Origin: Haplomitrium mnioides
Lineage: Eukaryota > Marchantiophyta > Haplomitriopsida > Calobryales
Length of the DNA: 20,467 nt
Assembly: GCA_049999725.1 (NCBI GenBank)
Contig: JBNGIS010038601.1
Span: forward strand, 1 to 20,467
Direction: 5' to 3'
Shown: positions 1 through 9,888 of the stretch, piece by piece
How positions within the stretch are numbered: the stretch's first letter is position 1
Layout of the letters: the number at the start of each line of letters is the position of its first letter
Position numbers and translations under genes: made by a program
The notes under the pieces: model-generated
What the model was told of the DNA's origin: nothing
Database searches by the model: none
The model's input: only the letters and a program-made list of their open reading frames with translations

Positions 1-98
1 CATGTACTTTTTGTTTTTCAAAATGTTCCTCGTTTTTTATGTTTTTTGATATGAAAAATCACAATTTTTCCCAAAAAAAACAAAAGATCTTGTTCTGA

Positions 99-530
99 GT
101 AGCTTGTTCCTGGTTCAAAATAGCGGCTGTTATGTGCTATTACTGCAAGAAGGTTGGACATTTGTCCAAAGCTTGCAGGAAGAAACAAGCTGACGAAAAG
201 AAAGGAAAGGATGTGCCAAAGAAAGACAAATCCAAGGCAACTTCCAGCGCCGCAATTGCCAAGCAAGATTCATCTGAAGATGAAGTGGATTATATGGCTT
301 CACTTGAAGACACAAATCAGGATGCATGGTATCTAGATTCAGGAGCATCCAGTCATATGTCATCAAGGAAACAGTGGTTCAGAAACATTGTCAAAATTAA
401 TCCCAGAGTTATTAGGATGGGTGATGATTTTGGAGTAAACGCAATTGCAGTGAGAGATGTTCATTTCAAGTTCACCAACAAAAAGATAAAGGTGTTGATC
501 AACGTCTTTCATGGTTCCACAACAAAGTAG
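99..530 (+). pseudogene. Ty1/copia gag-protease fragment
   Basis: This is a piece of a Ty1/copia retrotransposon polyprotein: the end of Gag and the start of the aspartic protease. The frame is open from 99 after a stop at 96-98, so the ATG at 132 is internal and not a real start. Codons 135-176 encode a complete CCHC zinc knuckle, CYYCKKVGHLSKAC (CX2CX4HX4C), which in Gag binds RNA. A Lys/Asp/Ser-rich linker follows, then WYLDSGASSHMSS with the catalytic Asp-Ser-Gly at 336-344. That motif and its spacing are typical of copia protease, which cleaves the polyprotein. Similarity continues through RMGDD, then fades before the stop at 528-530. The rest of the protease, integrase, RT and RNase H are absent, as is most of Gag. 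It is a truncated relic; I am confident of the superfamily but cannot give a lineage. Confidence 0.88.
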
Positions 531-701
531 CCATTCTCAGTCTAATGTTTTTGGCTCTAAAACCTTCAAAACATCTGAATACCTATAAGGCTTTGGTTGA
601 GCTGGTTTGGGAGCATTGACTAGTGATGCCATTTTCTTGAAAGTAAAAACAGGTGGAATTTGAGGGCAAAATTTTGATGAAGAAAAATTCACAAAAAAAA
701 A
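531..701. other. Unannotated AT-rich sequence before the gap
   Basis: I see no coding signal here. It follows the copia fragment and ends in an A-run against the N gap. It may be decayed element sequence. Confidence 0.4.
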
Positions 702-801
702 NNNNNNNNNNNNNNNNNNNNNNNNNNNNNNNNNNNNNNNNNNNNNNNNNNNNNNNNNNNNNNNNNNNNNNNNNNNNNNNNNNNNNNNNNNNNNNNNNNN
801 N
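702..801. other. Assembly gap of 100 Ns
   Basis: Exactly 100 consecutive Ns, which is the usual placeholder for a gap of unknown size. The flanks are homopolymer-rich (A-run on the left, T-rich on the right). Open frames that cross the gap have no meaning. Confidence 0.97.
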
Positions 802-1172
802 CCAATTTCTTTTTTTCATTTTCTTCACAAAAAGTTCACAATTTTTTCGTTTCTCAAAATTTTCTTAAAACACTTATTTTATGTAGGCCGTTAGAAGTTG
901 AGAATATCTGTTAAAATAGTTTCCTCAAATAGTTGATTTTTTAGTAAGATTTATCAATAACTGGAGTTTTCAAAAGCAAGAAGAGGCTAGAATTCCAAGA
1001 TTCATGTTCACAAAAAAACGCTACTTTTTACCGGTAGCTAGAGATTTGTTCAAATCACAATTCTTTGGAGGTAAGTGATGGACTAACCAAAGTGCCAAGT
1101 GTGATGGCAAGTATATTAGGGAAAAAGATGGCTTTTGTTGAATCATATAACAATACCCAAGAAGATCAAGAA
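802..1172. other. AT-rich sequence without recognisable gene
   Basis: T-rich and then mixed sequence with no protein motif I can recognise. It leads into the 30-bp palindromic repeats. Confidence 0.4.
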
Positions 1173-1322
1173 GGTGAATCCTATGTGTGCATAGGATTAC
1201 AGATTGAATTCTATACGCACATAGGGTCCAAGAGTGAATCCATTGCGTGCACATGAACAAAAGTGAGCAAGTTGCGCACAAAAGATCCAAGAGGGAACCT
1301 AATGCTTGCATTGGATCCAAGA
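1173..1322 (+). repeat. Five 30-bp tandem repeats with internal palindrome
   Basis: Five units with an exact 30-base spacing: the palindrome cores start at 1181, 1211, 1241, 1271 and 1301. The cores read CTATGTGTGCATAG, CTATACGCACATAG, ATTGCGTGCACATG, GTTGCGCACAAAAG and AATGCTTGCATT. The outer parts are like GTGAATC on the left and GGATCCAAGA on the right. The first two cores are close to a perfect inverted repeat around a Y-G-Y-G centre; the later ones decay. Thirty bases is ten codons, so either strand would encode a ten-residue repeat, but the plus frame breaks inside the third unit. Close relatives of the core occur at 3037-3182 and near 5671. Confidence 0.8.
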
Positions 1323-1635
1323 TTCAACTTTCTAAAGGTCTTTAATCTTTGTTGTCGGTAAAGCAGTCAAAGTTGAATCTTTCTTTTGACAACTCCAAAA
1401 GATCAACAGAAAGACGTTCAAGTCAGAATTTCTAGACCTTTCTTCGTCTTCACTTCATGAAGACCTTGAAATTCAAAATGTGTTTGTTCTAAACACAAAA
1501 AGCATAGAATCAGTGGACAACTTTAATTTTGGAGATGAATCGCTGTCACTGATAGCACCACTCAACCAACGAGCAATTTCAATTCAAGTTGGACCTTGCA
1601 ATAAGATTAGGAAATCTGAAACAAACTGAATTCTT
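1323..1635. other. Sequence between repeats and the pseudogene
   Basis: No recognisable gene. It could contain the decayed 5' end or leader of the pseudogene that follows, but I see no motif that shows this. Confidence 0.35.
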
Positions 1636-2027
1636 TTGGAGGAATCTTTAGACAACAATTTGGGAAATGATTCTAGCAAAGAGTCTCAATCAATCAATAT
1701 TTCGTTGGAAATATTGCCAAGATCACCGATTATATTACAAAAAACACTCTTTAACGTTCAAGATATTGATGAAGATCTTGTTTTGGCATGGTGCAGCTCT
1801 CCCAATCCTCAAGAAGGATTTCATCCTTCAAAAATTACAAAGGAACAAACAATGTTGTTGATGATGATCAAGATCTTCAAGACGATGAATTATCTTCGAT
1901 GGCTAGATTCGCCTACAGACCAAATCGACTAGCACAATATAAGAACTCTTTGTATGGGCCAAAACCCAAACGAGTAAACACTTTACGTGAAAATTCTTTG
2001 CGGAAAGTCTATCATGATGAGAGGTAA
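1636..2027 (+). other. N-terminal acidic segments of the pseudogene
   Basis: Two overlapping open frames, 1636-1932 (frame 1) and 1788-2027 (frame 3), are rich in Asp, Glu, Ser and Asn, and the second includes VDDDQDLQDDELSSMARF. The likely original path starts in frame 1 and moves to frame 3 by an indel near 1860. It would then pass to frame 2 by about 2048, where the Cys cluster begins. A low-complexity acidic N-terminus fits, but I cannot match it to a domain, so membership in the same gene rests on position. Confidence 0.4.
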
Positions 2028-2047
2028 AGAAAAAACTTGATTTAATA

Positions 2048-2450
2048 TCGATTTCTAAATTAAAGAGTATTTCATATTGTCAAAATAATTGCTTGTCATT
2101 GTGCAAGACCAATTTTTTGAGAACTATGAGAGAAATGTATTTTCAACAAAGCATGAAGAATTAAGATATCATATTATAGTAGAGAATACAAAGAAAAAAC
2201 TTTGATGTTGACAATTGGTTCACTCTGCCTTGCGGTACTATTGCTTGTAGAAGAGCCTTCAAATTAATATTATCAGTAGGCAATGATAGAATTAAAAGGA
2301 TTCAAAATCTCAAAAACATTTATTCTAGAGGCATTTTTTGGAAAAAGAGAACTATCTGCTAAAGGAGTATTCATGGGTGAGTAGATGGACTATTTTTTTT
2401 TCAGAGACACTACGAGAGAATGCCCACTCACAAAGTTTATAACTTGCCCT
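2048..2450 (+). other. Cys-cluster and CRxAF block of the pseudogene
   Basis: All of this lies in frame 2, interrupted by several stops. It runs from SKLKSISYCQNNCLSLCK through MREMYF, then WFTLPCGTIACRRAFKLIL, and later HYERMPTHKVYNLP. In the family as I recall it, a Cys-containing N-terminal region precedes a VCRKAF-like motif and then a DHYERMPTHK-like motif, and the order here matches. One frame kept over 400 bases despite stops indicates decay mainly by point mutation. Confidence 0.55.
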
Positions 2451-3036
2451 GATAATTTTGCAAAATTGGAAGTTTATGACTACTGCACTTTTTATGTGAA
2501 AGAGAGATCCCAATTGCATTATTAGTTTTTCGGGTTTTACAAAACATTGGAGAACTCATTTTCTAAATGTTAAAATTCCAAAATGCAATAGATTTGTTGT
2601 TTCTAAAACATACAAAGAAATAAAATCATTGTTAGAAAAATTTGTCTTGGAGTCCAACAAAGGTAACAAATTTCTTCTCTTTTGAAAACTTTGGTTAATC
2701 CATACTCTTTTTTTAAGACTCAAAGCTTAGTTATAGAGATATTATGTTTTCTCAACTTAGTGCTAAAAGATATTTGTTTTGTTAAATTATTAAGCAAATA
2801 AGATTTGAGTCGAATAGTTCGTAGCAACTTGAGTTGTGAGAACAGAGTCTATGCTGGCACATGGTCTATTATTTTTAGTTTGAATCCAAACCTTGTCTAC
2901 AATCGATTAAAGCAAGGAAATAGATCTGATTGTTAGTAGTGACATTAGCCTTGCAAGAAGTTTTACTTTTGTTGCTTTGAATCAAGAGCCCATTGCTAGG
3001 TAAACAATTACAAGAATCATTTTGTTGTTTACAAAT

Positions 3037-3182
3037 CCTATGTAGGCATAGGTTTTTTTCTTATTTCTTTCAAAACTAGTCACAACAATAGTCAAAGAAA
3101 GCCATGATATTGGTGTTATTGCTTTTGGTTCTATGCGCGCATATGATCAATTGTTGTCTCCACTGATCCCATACGCGCATAG
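3037..3182 (+). repeat. Dispersed palindromic motif copies within the pseudogene
   Basis: Three copies of the palindromic core seen at 1181: CCTATGTAGGCATAGG at 3037-3052, CTATGCGCGCATA at 3131-3143 and ATACGCGCATAG at 3171-3182. The first is a near-perfect palindrome. They fall between the VKIPKCNRF block and the MDQKKT block, in a stretch of about 750 bases where I see no conserved protein, which could be a former intron or an insertion. Confidence 0.6.
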
Positions 3183-3481
3183 AATCTGTTTTGGTTTTTC
3201 TAATCATTTGCAAACAAAAAAGTCCAAGCTACTTTTGAAGCTATAGTTCTATTATGTAACTGTTTGTTAGCGAATCTTGTTTTTCTCCTTTCAAAACTTT
3301 TGTTTATTTCAATTCAAGCACAAATACTTATTGTGAATGTTATTCAAATTCTACTTTATTTAAATTACCTAAAGTTTATTTTAAATATTTTTCTAACGAT
3401 CTACCGATCCAAACACTTGTTTAAGATGATTTGAATATTTTTAGCACTTGAAGTTGTCTAAAGAAGTTTGAAAAATCAACT

Positions 3482-3960
3482 TATGTTTTCTTGAACTACT
3501 TTTATCTCTTTCATGCTTGCAAACCATCAAAGAAAGTGTTATATAGATGGTTGAAAGTACTTGGAATTGTCATTGATAGAATGGATCAAAAGAAAACAAC
3601 TATTCCATACTGGCCTTTGCCACCAAAAAACATTGATAAAGATTTTTTAATGGGTGTCTATGTTGTTGGTGCCTAAATATTTAATCATGCTCTTTCTTCA
3701 AGTGTCTAATTAGCCTACACAAACTTGAGAAGCGATTCTAGCTTGACATCTACTATGCTCAATAAAATATTATATAACTTTGAAGGGCCACTACTTCCAA
3801 CTTTGTATCTTCAGCTAGACAACATGACACGAGAGAATAAGAATTCCACCTTACTTGGATATCTTAGTCTTCTTATTGCCAAGAATGTTTTCCAAGAAAA
3901 TCAAGATAGGATTTCTCATTATTGGCCATACTCATGATCAAATCAATCAAATGTTCAGCT
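3482..3960 (+). other. Core catalytic-like block of the pseudogene
   Basis: Frame 2 runs from about 3482 to 3900 with stops near 3674 and 3707. It carries VIDRMDQKKT (3572 onward), then ALSSSV and LAYTN, then GPLLPTLYLQLDNMTRENKN and LLIAKNVFQE. A shift to frame 3 at about 3903 restores IGFLIIGHTHDQINQMFS. Asp codons sit at 3575 and 3584 (D-R-M-D-Q), 3818 (L-D-N) and 3936 (H-D-Q). In relatives I recall IDGMDQ and HTHEDIDQ, so the G to R and D to N changes here would be lesions. This is the best-preserved part and the strongest support for the family call. Confidence 0.62.
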
Positions 3961-4141
3961 AATTCTCAAAATTTTTGAAACATATCAAAGCTTTCATGAT
4001 TACGAGTCTTAGCGATGCGCTATAATTATTGTATAATTCTAAACCTCAAGTAATTCTGTTGATGAAAACTTTGGATTTAAAAATTTTTCGGCAATAACTT
4101 CCCTCTCTGGTTCAAAGGATGCATGATAAATAACCTTTAGT

Positions 4142-4460
4142 CAACAATTCAAGTTCCAGTTGAATGATTCCAAGGCAAAGATTTAGAGCTAACAATTTTC
4201 AAGAGGTGAATTTTGGTTACCTCTGGATGGTATTTGTCAACTCAAGTGCCTACCTATAGTGGACAAAGAAATTTTGAGTTCAATATTGATTCCTCTCAAG
4301 GCATATTCTCAAATCAATTAATGCCAAGAAAGTCTTTTCAATAAAATACATCATAAGTGAGAACCGCTACAAGTTCTTTAGAGATTCTAATATTCAATGG
4401 TGGAATGACTTTTTTCTTTCCCAACAAGATATTGTGGCCTATATCCTTGAAAAAAAAGAT
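4142..4460 (+). other. Post-core block of the pseudogene
   Basis: Frame 2 from 4142 encodes QQFKFQLNDSKAKI, then after two stops QFSRGEFWLPLDGI and QLKCLPIVDKEIL. Frame 3 from about 4326 continues with KKVFSIKYIISENRYKFFRD and NIQWWNDFF. The QFKF...SRGxxWLPxxGI arrangement is what I recall following the HTH-D-ID motif in this family. At least one indel lies near 4310. Confidence 0.5.
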
Positions 4461-4638
4461 GAGAGCTCGAAGCAGAATTCAACTTTCTACCTTCACAACC
4501 AACAAACACATATAATCATTCTCAAAATGTTCATCTAAGTTCATAGCTTGATGCTCAACACACATAAGAAGATACTCTAGTGCAACAAATACCTTTTACA
4601 CACAAGCAATCTATGATGGAGCACATAGGTTGTGAGAA

Positions 4639-5166
4639 AGGATTGTTTCGTACAACATCCGATACGGGCACAAATTCGGCAATCTATATGAGGTGAAAGT
4701 TAGAATGTTTATTTGTGTTGTTGCATCTCTGGATCCAAAAAGCAGACCATTGTAGGTTGCTAAAGTCGTCAAATATTTGTTATTTGATGAGGATGAACCC
4801 TTAAATTCGAAACGATTACATGTTCAATGGTTTTCTTGTAAGGCTAAGAATGTCTTTTTCTAAACAATTCTTCCTAGAAAAAATAGCAGTAACAAAATAG
4901 AAATGCAAATCCAAGTTATATATTGATATACTTAATGCAACATAAATCACGATTCTGTTCTTTAATTTTCTTCTTACACAAAAAACCAATTGAGGAAAAC
5001 CACTCTAAGTACCACTAAATCAAATCTTTTTTAGTATGAAAGACGAAAACCAATCAATCCTGACATATTTGAAGTAGATTCAATCACTATTATAAACATT
5101 GAGACAAATCAAGTAAATCTTGAAAAATCTTCTGAAGCTCAATCCGAAAAATTCGAGATGAGTGAC
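4639..5166 (+). other. C-terminal block of the pseudogene
   Basis: One frame gives LFRTTSDTGTNSAIYMR and, after a shift, frame 1 from 4693 gives VKVRMFICVVASLDP, a stop in place of a likely Trp, then VAKVVKYLLFDEDEP and LHVQWF. I recall a similar 'LDP..RPFW.AKV ... HVQWF' segment near the C-terminus of DUF7869-type proteins. A charged tail ends in SEKFEMSD and a stop at about 5166. Confidence 0.45.
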
Positions 5167-5570
5167 TAAATTAATTTGAGAATTTTGTTGCATATTGTGT
5201 ACTTTCAATTATATTGTAATTTAAGAATATTATTTATAAAGTACGTCAGAATGTTATGAAGGATTTTGTTGAATTTATTTGCAACCTTGAACTTTTTAGT
5301 GTAAATCATTCCAAGTTGAATGTTATTCTCTATACATGAAACTTGAATCTTTAGTTAACATTTTTGTTTGGTTTGTAAAATATTTTCGTATCCAAAATGT
5401 AGGTATGTTCTTTCCTTCTTTACTGCTTGCTAGAAGAGTCTATGGTTATTGTATTGCTAAAGCATCTGCCTAAATTGACTACTTATCTTTTGCTTGTAAA
5501 GAATTTGATGTAAAATTGAAAACCTTTGGCGCGCTTTGACTCACATATAGAGCTTTATGCTCATTTTACT
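5167..5570. other. AT-rich sequence after the pseudogene
   Basis: Strongly AT-rich and full of stops in every frame. It may be the old 3' UTR or flank of the pseudogene. I see no gene. Confidence 0.4.
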
Positions 5571-5880
5571 TTTAGATTTTGAGTCAAAAAATAGAATCTT
5601 TAGCATGCCTAGAGTTTTTTGCAAAAAAATGAACCTTTTGCATTTGTATCTTCAGTTGTAGAAGTCTGAACCTTATGCGTGCATAGACTTTGATTTGCAA
5701 GTTGAAACCTCATGTGTGTAAAAACTCTACTACAGAACACAAAACCTAAGTTCTTGATAGTCTTTGTTGTGGAGTGTTCAAATGGTGAGCTCAGATTTCT
5801 ATATGTGTATACACTTTGGAGTGGAGTGTTCAGATGTTGAGCTTGGATTCCTATTCATGTATAGACTTTGGGGTGCAAGT
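5571..5880 (+). repeat. Diverged palindrome-containing repeats upstream of the array
   Basis: Copies of a motif like CTATGCGTGCATAGACTTTG recur here: TTATGCGTGCATAGACTTTG at about 5673, CATGTGTGTAAAAACTC near 5711, TATATGTGTATACACTTTGG near 5799 and TATTCATGTATAGACTTTGG near 5852. The last two sit in units 51 bases apart, each preceded by GGAGTGTTCA and GAGCT. The 76-residue open frame at 5764-5994 runs through these units and is probably not a gene. The GTGTTCA element resembles the core of the tandem array starting 360 bases later. Confidence 0.55.
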
Positions 5881-7991
5881 CCAAGCCTTCCTCTCATTCT
5901 ACTTCTCATATACAACCTTCAAGCTTCTACATACCAAGACTATCAGTTAGAGCTTAGAATCTATATTGGTCAAAGACTCTCTTGTAAAACTTGAAACCTT
6001 TGTTTGGTAGAATCTAGTCAAAAACTTGGAGACATTTCTTGTTTACACTCTTAATTAAATCTCCATAGCCACTATTTTTTTGATTCTGAACTATGACTAC
6101 CTTGCTATATGTTTCTGTGAATTATAAAATATTTTTAGTTGCTAAAACCTTATTTTTTATACTCACTTTAACTTTTGCATGCATGAGTTTTCAACTACAA
6201 ATGAAAGCTTATTTCTGTACTTTTTTTTCTCGTTTGTGTTCAAAGCCTAGTCTACCTTAAAGCATTGTTAGTATTAAAAGCCCAGTATGATTGTATAACT
6301 TCTTAGTGTTCAAATCCTAGTTTATATTTGTCATTGTCTAGTGTTCAATGTCTAGAGTATATTTTTTTCTCCTTGGTATTCAAAGCCTAGTGTGACTTAT
6401 GGCATTCTTAGTGCTAAAACCTAATTATGATTTTTTGACTTCTTTGTGTTGAAAGCCTTGTGAAAATTTGTCACAACTTAGTTTTCAAAGCATGACTTAG
6501 TTTTGTGTCTCCTTTGTGTTCAAAGCCTTGTATTAATTTAGGCATTTGTTGTGTTGAAGACCTAACATGATTATTTGACTCTTTAGTGTTCAAAGTCTTG
6601 TATGATTTTGTAACAACTTGTTTTTCAAAGTGTAGTGTAGTTTTTTGTCTCCTTTGTGTTAAAATCTTAGTGTGACTTCATATACATCCCTAGTGTATAA
6701 ATTCTAGTGTGATCTTCTAACTCCTTAATGTTCAAAGCCTTGTGTGATTTTGTCCCAACTTGGTTTTTAAAGAGTGGTGTAGTTTTCTGTCTTCATTATG
6801 TTCAAAACCTAGTGTAACTTCACACTCATCCTAGTGTTGCAAGCTAGGCATGATTTTTTTACTCCTTAGTGTTCAAAGCCTTTTTTTTATGTTGTCACTA
6901 CTTAGTTTTCAAAGAGTGGTGTAGTTTTATCTCTCCTTTGTGTTGAAAGGCTAGTGTAACTTTAGGCATCCTTAGTGTTAGAAGCCTACTGTGATTGTCT
7001 CACTCCTTAGTGGTTAAATCTTAAGTTAATTTTTTTGCTGTCTATTTTTTGAATTCAAGTGTAGATTTTTGATTTCTTTATGTTCAAAGCCTAGTTTGAC
7101 TTCAGGAAACTTGTGTTGTTGAAAACCTAGTATGATGTTTTTACTTCTTGGTGTTCAAAGCCTTGTGTGATTTTGTCACAACTTAGTTTTCAAAGTGTGG
7201 TGTAGTTATCTGGCTCCTTTTTGTTCAAATTCTAGTGTGACTCGGGATATATTTAGTGTTAAAAGCCTAGCATGGCTCCTTTGTGTTCAAAGTTTAGTGT
7301 GACTTGAGACATATTTAGTGTTAAAAGCCTAATATGATTTTCTGACTTATTTGTATTCAAAGCCTTGTGCGATTTTTTGAGAGTTTAGTATACATAGTGT
7401 GACAAGTTTTCTTGCTCCTTTGTGTTCAAAGCCTAGTGTGAATTGAGGCATTCTTAGTATGAAAAGCATATTGTTATTGTCTTACTTTTTAGTGTTCAAA
7501 TCTTAGTTTCATTTTGGCACTACTTAGTGTTTAAGTTCTAGTGTAGTTTTTTTACTCCTTTGTGCTCAAAGCCTAGTGTGACTTCACTATCATCTTTAGT
7601 GTTGAAAGCCTAGTGTAGTTTTCTTTTGCATTAGTGTTCAAAGCATTATGTGATCTTGTCACATCTTAGCTTCAAAGTGTGGTGTATTTTTCTCTCTCTT
7701 TTGTGTTCAAAGCCTAGTATGACTTAAAGCATCCTTAGTGTTGAAAGTCTAGTGTGATTGCGTGACTTCCTAGTGTTCAAATCCTAGTTTATATTTGTCA
7801 CTACTTAGTGTTGAAGCCTAGTGTAGTTTTCTTTCTCCTTTGTGTTCAAAGCCTTGTGTGACTTCAGGCATCTTCAATGTTGAAAGCCTAGTATAACTTT
7901 AGGCATTCTAAGTGTTGAAAGCCTAGTGTGATTGTGTGACTTCTTAGTGTTCAAATCCTAGGTAAATTTGGTCTCTGCTTAGTGTTCAAAG

Positions 7992-8031
7992 CCTAGCGTA
8001 GTTTTCTGTCTCCTAGTGTAGTTTTCTGTCT
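7992..8031 (+). repeat. 20-bp tandem duplication inside the array
   Basis: CCTAGCGTAGTTTTCTGTCT at 7992 is followed directly by CCTAGTGTAGTTTTCTGTCT at 8012, one base different. It explains the 160-base step between A units at 7949 and 8109. Confidence 0.85.
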
Positions 8032-9783
8032 CCTTTGTGTTCAATGCCTAGTGTGACTTCACGTATCCTTAGTGTTGAAAACCTTCTATGATTTTCTGAC
8101 TCCTTAGTGTTCAATGCCTTGTTTGATTTTGTGAAAACTTTGTTTTTGAAGCACAGTGTAGTTTTTAGTCTCTTTGTTGTTCAAAGCCTAATGTTACTTC
8201 AAAAGCATCTTCAATGTTGAAAGCCTAGTGTGATTTTCCAACTACTTAAAGTTCAAAGCCTTGTTTGATTTTTTCACTACTTAGTTTTCAAAGCATGTTT
8301 TAGCTTTCTTGCTGCTTTGTGTTCTAAGACTCATTTGACTTCAAGCATCCTAAGTGTTAAAAGCCTAGTATGATTGTAATACTCCTTAGTGTTCAAATCT
8401 TAGTGTAGTATTTTGGCTCATTGGTGTTAAGAGCCTAGTGTGACTTTGGGAAATCCATAGTATTGAAAGCCTACTATGATTGTACGACTCCTTAGTGTTC
8501 AATGCCTTGTTTGATTTTGTGACAACTTAGTTTTTGAAGCATGATGCAGTTTTTAGTCTCTTTTTTGTTCAAAACCTAATGTTTCTTTGGAGCCATCTTT
8601 AGTGTTGAAAACGTAGTGTGATTTTTTAACTCCTTAAAGTTCAAAGCCTTGTTTGATTTTCTCACTACTTAATTTTCAAAGCGTGGTGTAGTTTTCACAC
8701 TTTTATGTGTTCAAATACTCATTTGACTTCAAACATCCTAAGTGTTAAGAGCCTAGTATGATTGTAATACTCCTTAGTGTTCAAATCCTAGTTTGATTTT
8801 TTCATTACTGAGTGTTCAAATCTTTGTGTAGTATTTTAACTCCTTGGTGTTCAAAGCCTAGTATGACTTTGGGAAAACCATAGTGTTGAAAACCTACTAT
8901 GACTTTCTGACTCCTTAGTGTTCAAAGCCTTGTTTGATTTTATCACAACTTATTTTTCAAAACTTGGTGTAGTTTTCTATCTCCTTTATTATCAAAGCCT
9001 AGTGTGACTTCATAGGCATCTTTAGCGCTTAAAGCCAAGTGTGACTTTTGACTCCTTTGTGTTCAAAGCCTTCTTTGATTTTGTTCCTACTTAGTTTTCA
9101 AAACGTGGTGTAGTTTTTTGGCTCTTTTTTGTTCAAAGACTAGCCTGATTTTAAGCATCTTTAGTGTAAAAGCCTAGTGTCATGGTGTGACTCCTTGGTG
9201 TTCAGATCCTAGTTTGAATTAGTCATTGCATAACATTCTAATCCTAGTGTAGTATTTTGATTCCTTTGTGTTCAAAGCCTAGTGTGACTTCAGGCATCTA
9301 GTCAGTTGAAAGCCTAGTGGGGCTTCAGACATCCTTAGTAGTTAAAGCCTAGTATGATTGTGTGACTTCTTAGTATTCAAATCCTAGTTTAATTTTGTCA
9401 ATGCTTAGTGTTCAAAGCATAGTGTAGGTTTTTATCTCCTTTGTGTTCAAAGCCTAGTGTGATTGTTTTCAGTCTGCTTTGTATTCAAAACTTAGTGTAA
9501 CTTCATGCATCGCTACTGTTGAAAGCCTAGTATGATTTTTTGACTCCTTAGTGTTGAAAGCTTTGTGTGATTTTGTCACAACTTAGTTTTCAAATTGTGG
9601 TGTAGTTTTCTATCTTATATGTGTGAAAATCTTAATGTGACTTCAAAAGTATCCTTAGTGTTGAAATCCTAGTGTGATTTTCTAGCTTCTTAGTGCTCAA
9701 AACCTTGTGTGATTTTGGTCACTACTTCTTTTTTAAAGCATTATGTGTTCAAATCCTAGTATGGCTTCATATGCATCTTTAAT

Positions 9784-9888
9784 GTTGAAAGCCTAGTGTA
9801 ATTTTGTGACTCGTTATTGTTGAAAGCCTAGTGTAATTTTGTGACTCGTTACTGTTGAAAGCCTAGTGTAATTTTGTGACTCGTTACT
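9784..9888 (+). repeat. Three nearly identical 35-bp units, a recent local expansion
   Basis: Three consecutive 35-base units start at 9784, 9819 and 9854 with GTTGAAAGCCTAGTGTAATT. They differ at a single base near the end of the first unit (ATT instead of ACT). Other units in the array differ at many positions, so these three arose by recent slippage or unequal exchange of one D-type unit. Confidence 0.9.

Larger units (their letters stand above)
1636..5166 (+). pseudogene. Decayed DUF7869-type (transposase-like) gene
   Basis: Conserved blocks occur in the expected order but are scattered over three frames, with many stops. From 5' to 3': an acidic N-terminal region; a Cys cluster CQNNCLSLC (2078-2104); GTIACRRAF (2234-2260) followed by RIKRIQNLKN; HYERMPTHKVY (2408-2440); VKIPKCNRF near 2569; VIDRMDQKKTTIPYWP (3572-3619); LYLQLDNMTRENKN (about 3803-3844); IGFLIIGHTHDQINQMFS (3906-3959); EFWLPLDGICQLKCLP (about 4207-4254); WWNDFF (4398-4415); and VASLDPKSRPL near 4708. 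I recall this series from proteins now labelled DUF7869, found in plants, oomycetes and animals. Asp in MDQ, LDN and the HTH-D-ID block would be candidate RNase H-fold acidic residues, but that role is my inference. At least four frame changes and more than ten in-frame stops mean no functional product. Family assignment is from memory, without a search. Confidence 0.62.

Noticed and set aside
18-366. Minus-strand frames at 18-266 and 130-366 and the plus-strand frame at 154-336
   Set aside because: They overlap the copia Gag-protease frame, which has a clear zinc knuckle and DSGA motif, so they are shadows.
583-868. Open frames across the N gap on both strands
   Set aside because: Their length comes from untranslated Ns; no real coding sequence is shown.
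5764-5994. 76-codon frame with hydrophobic stretches, possible membrane protein
   Set aside because: It runs through diverged 51-base repeats and no homologous motif is seen.
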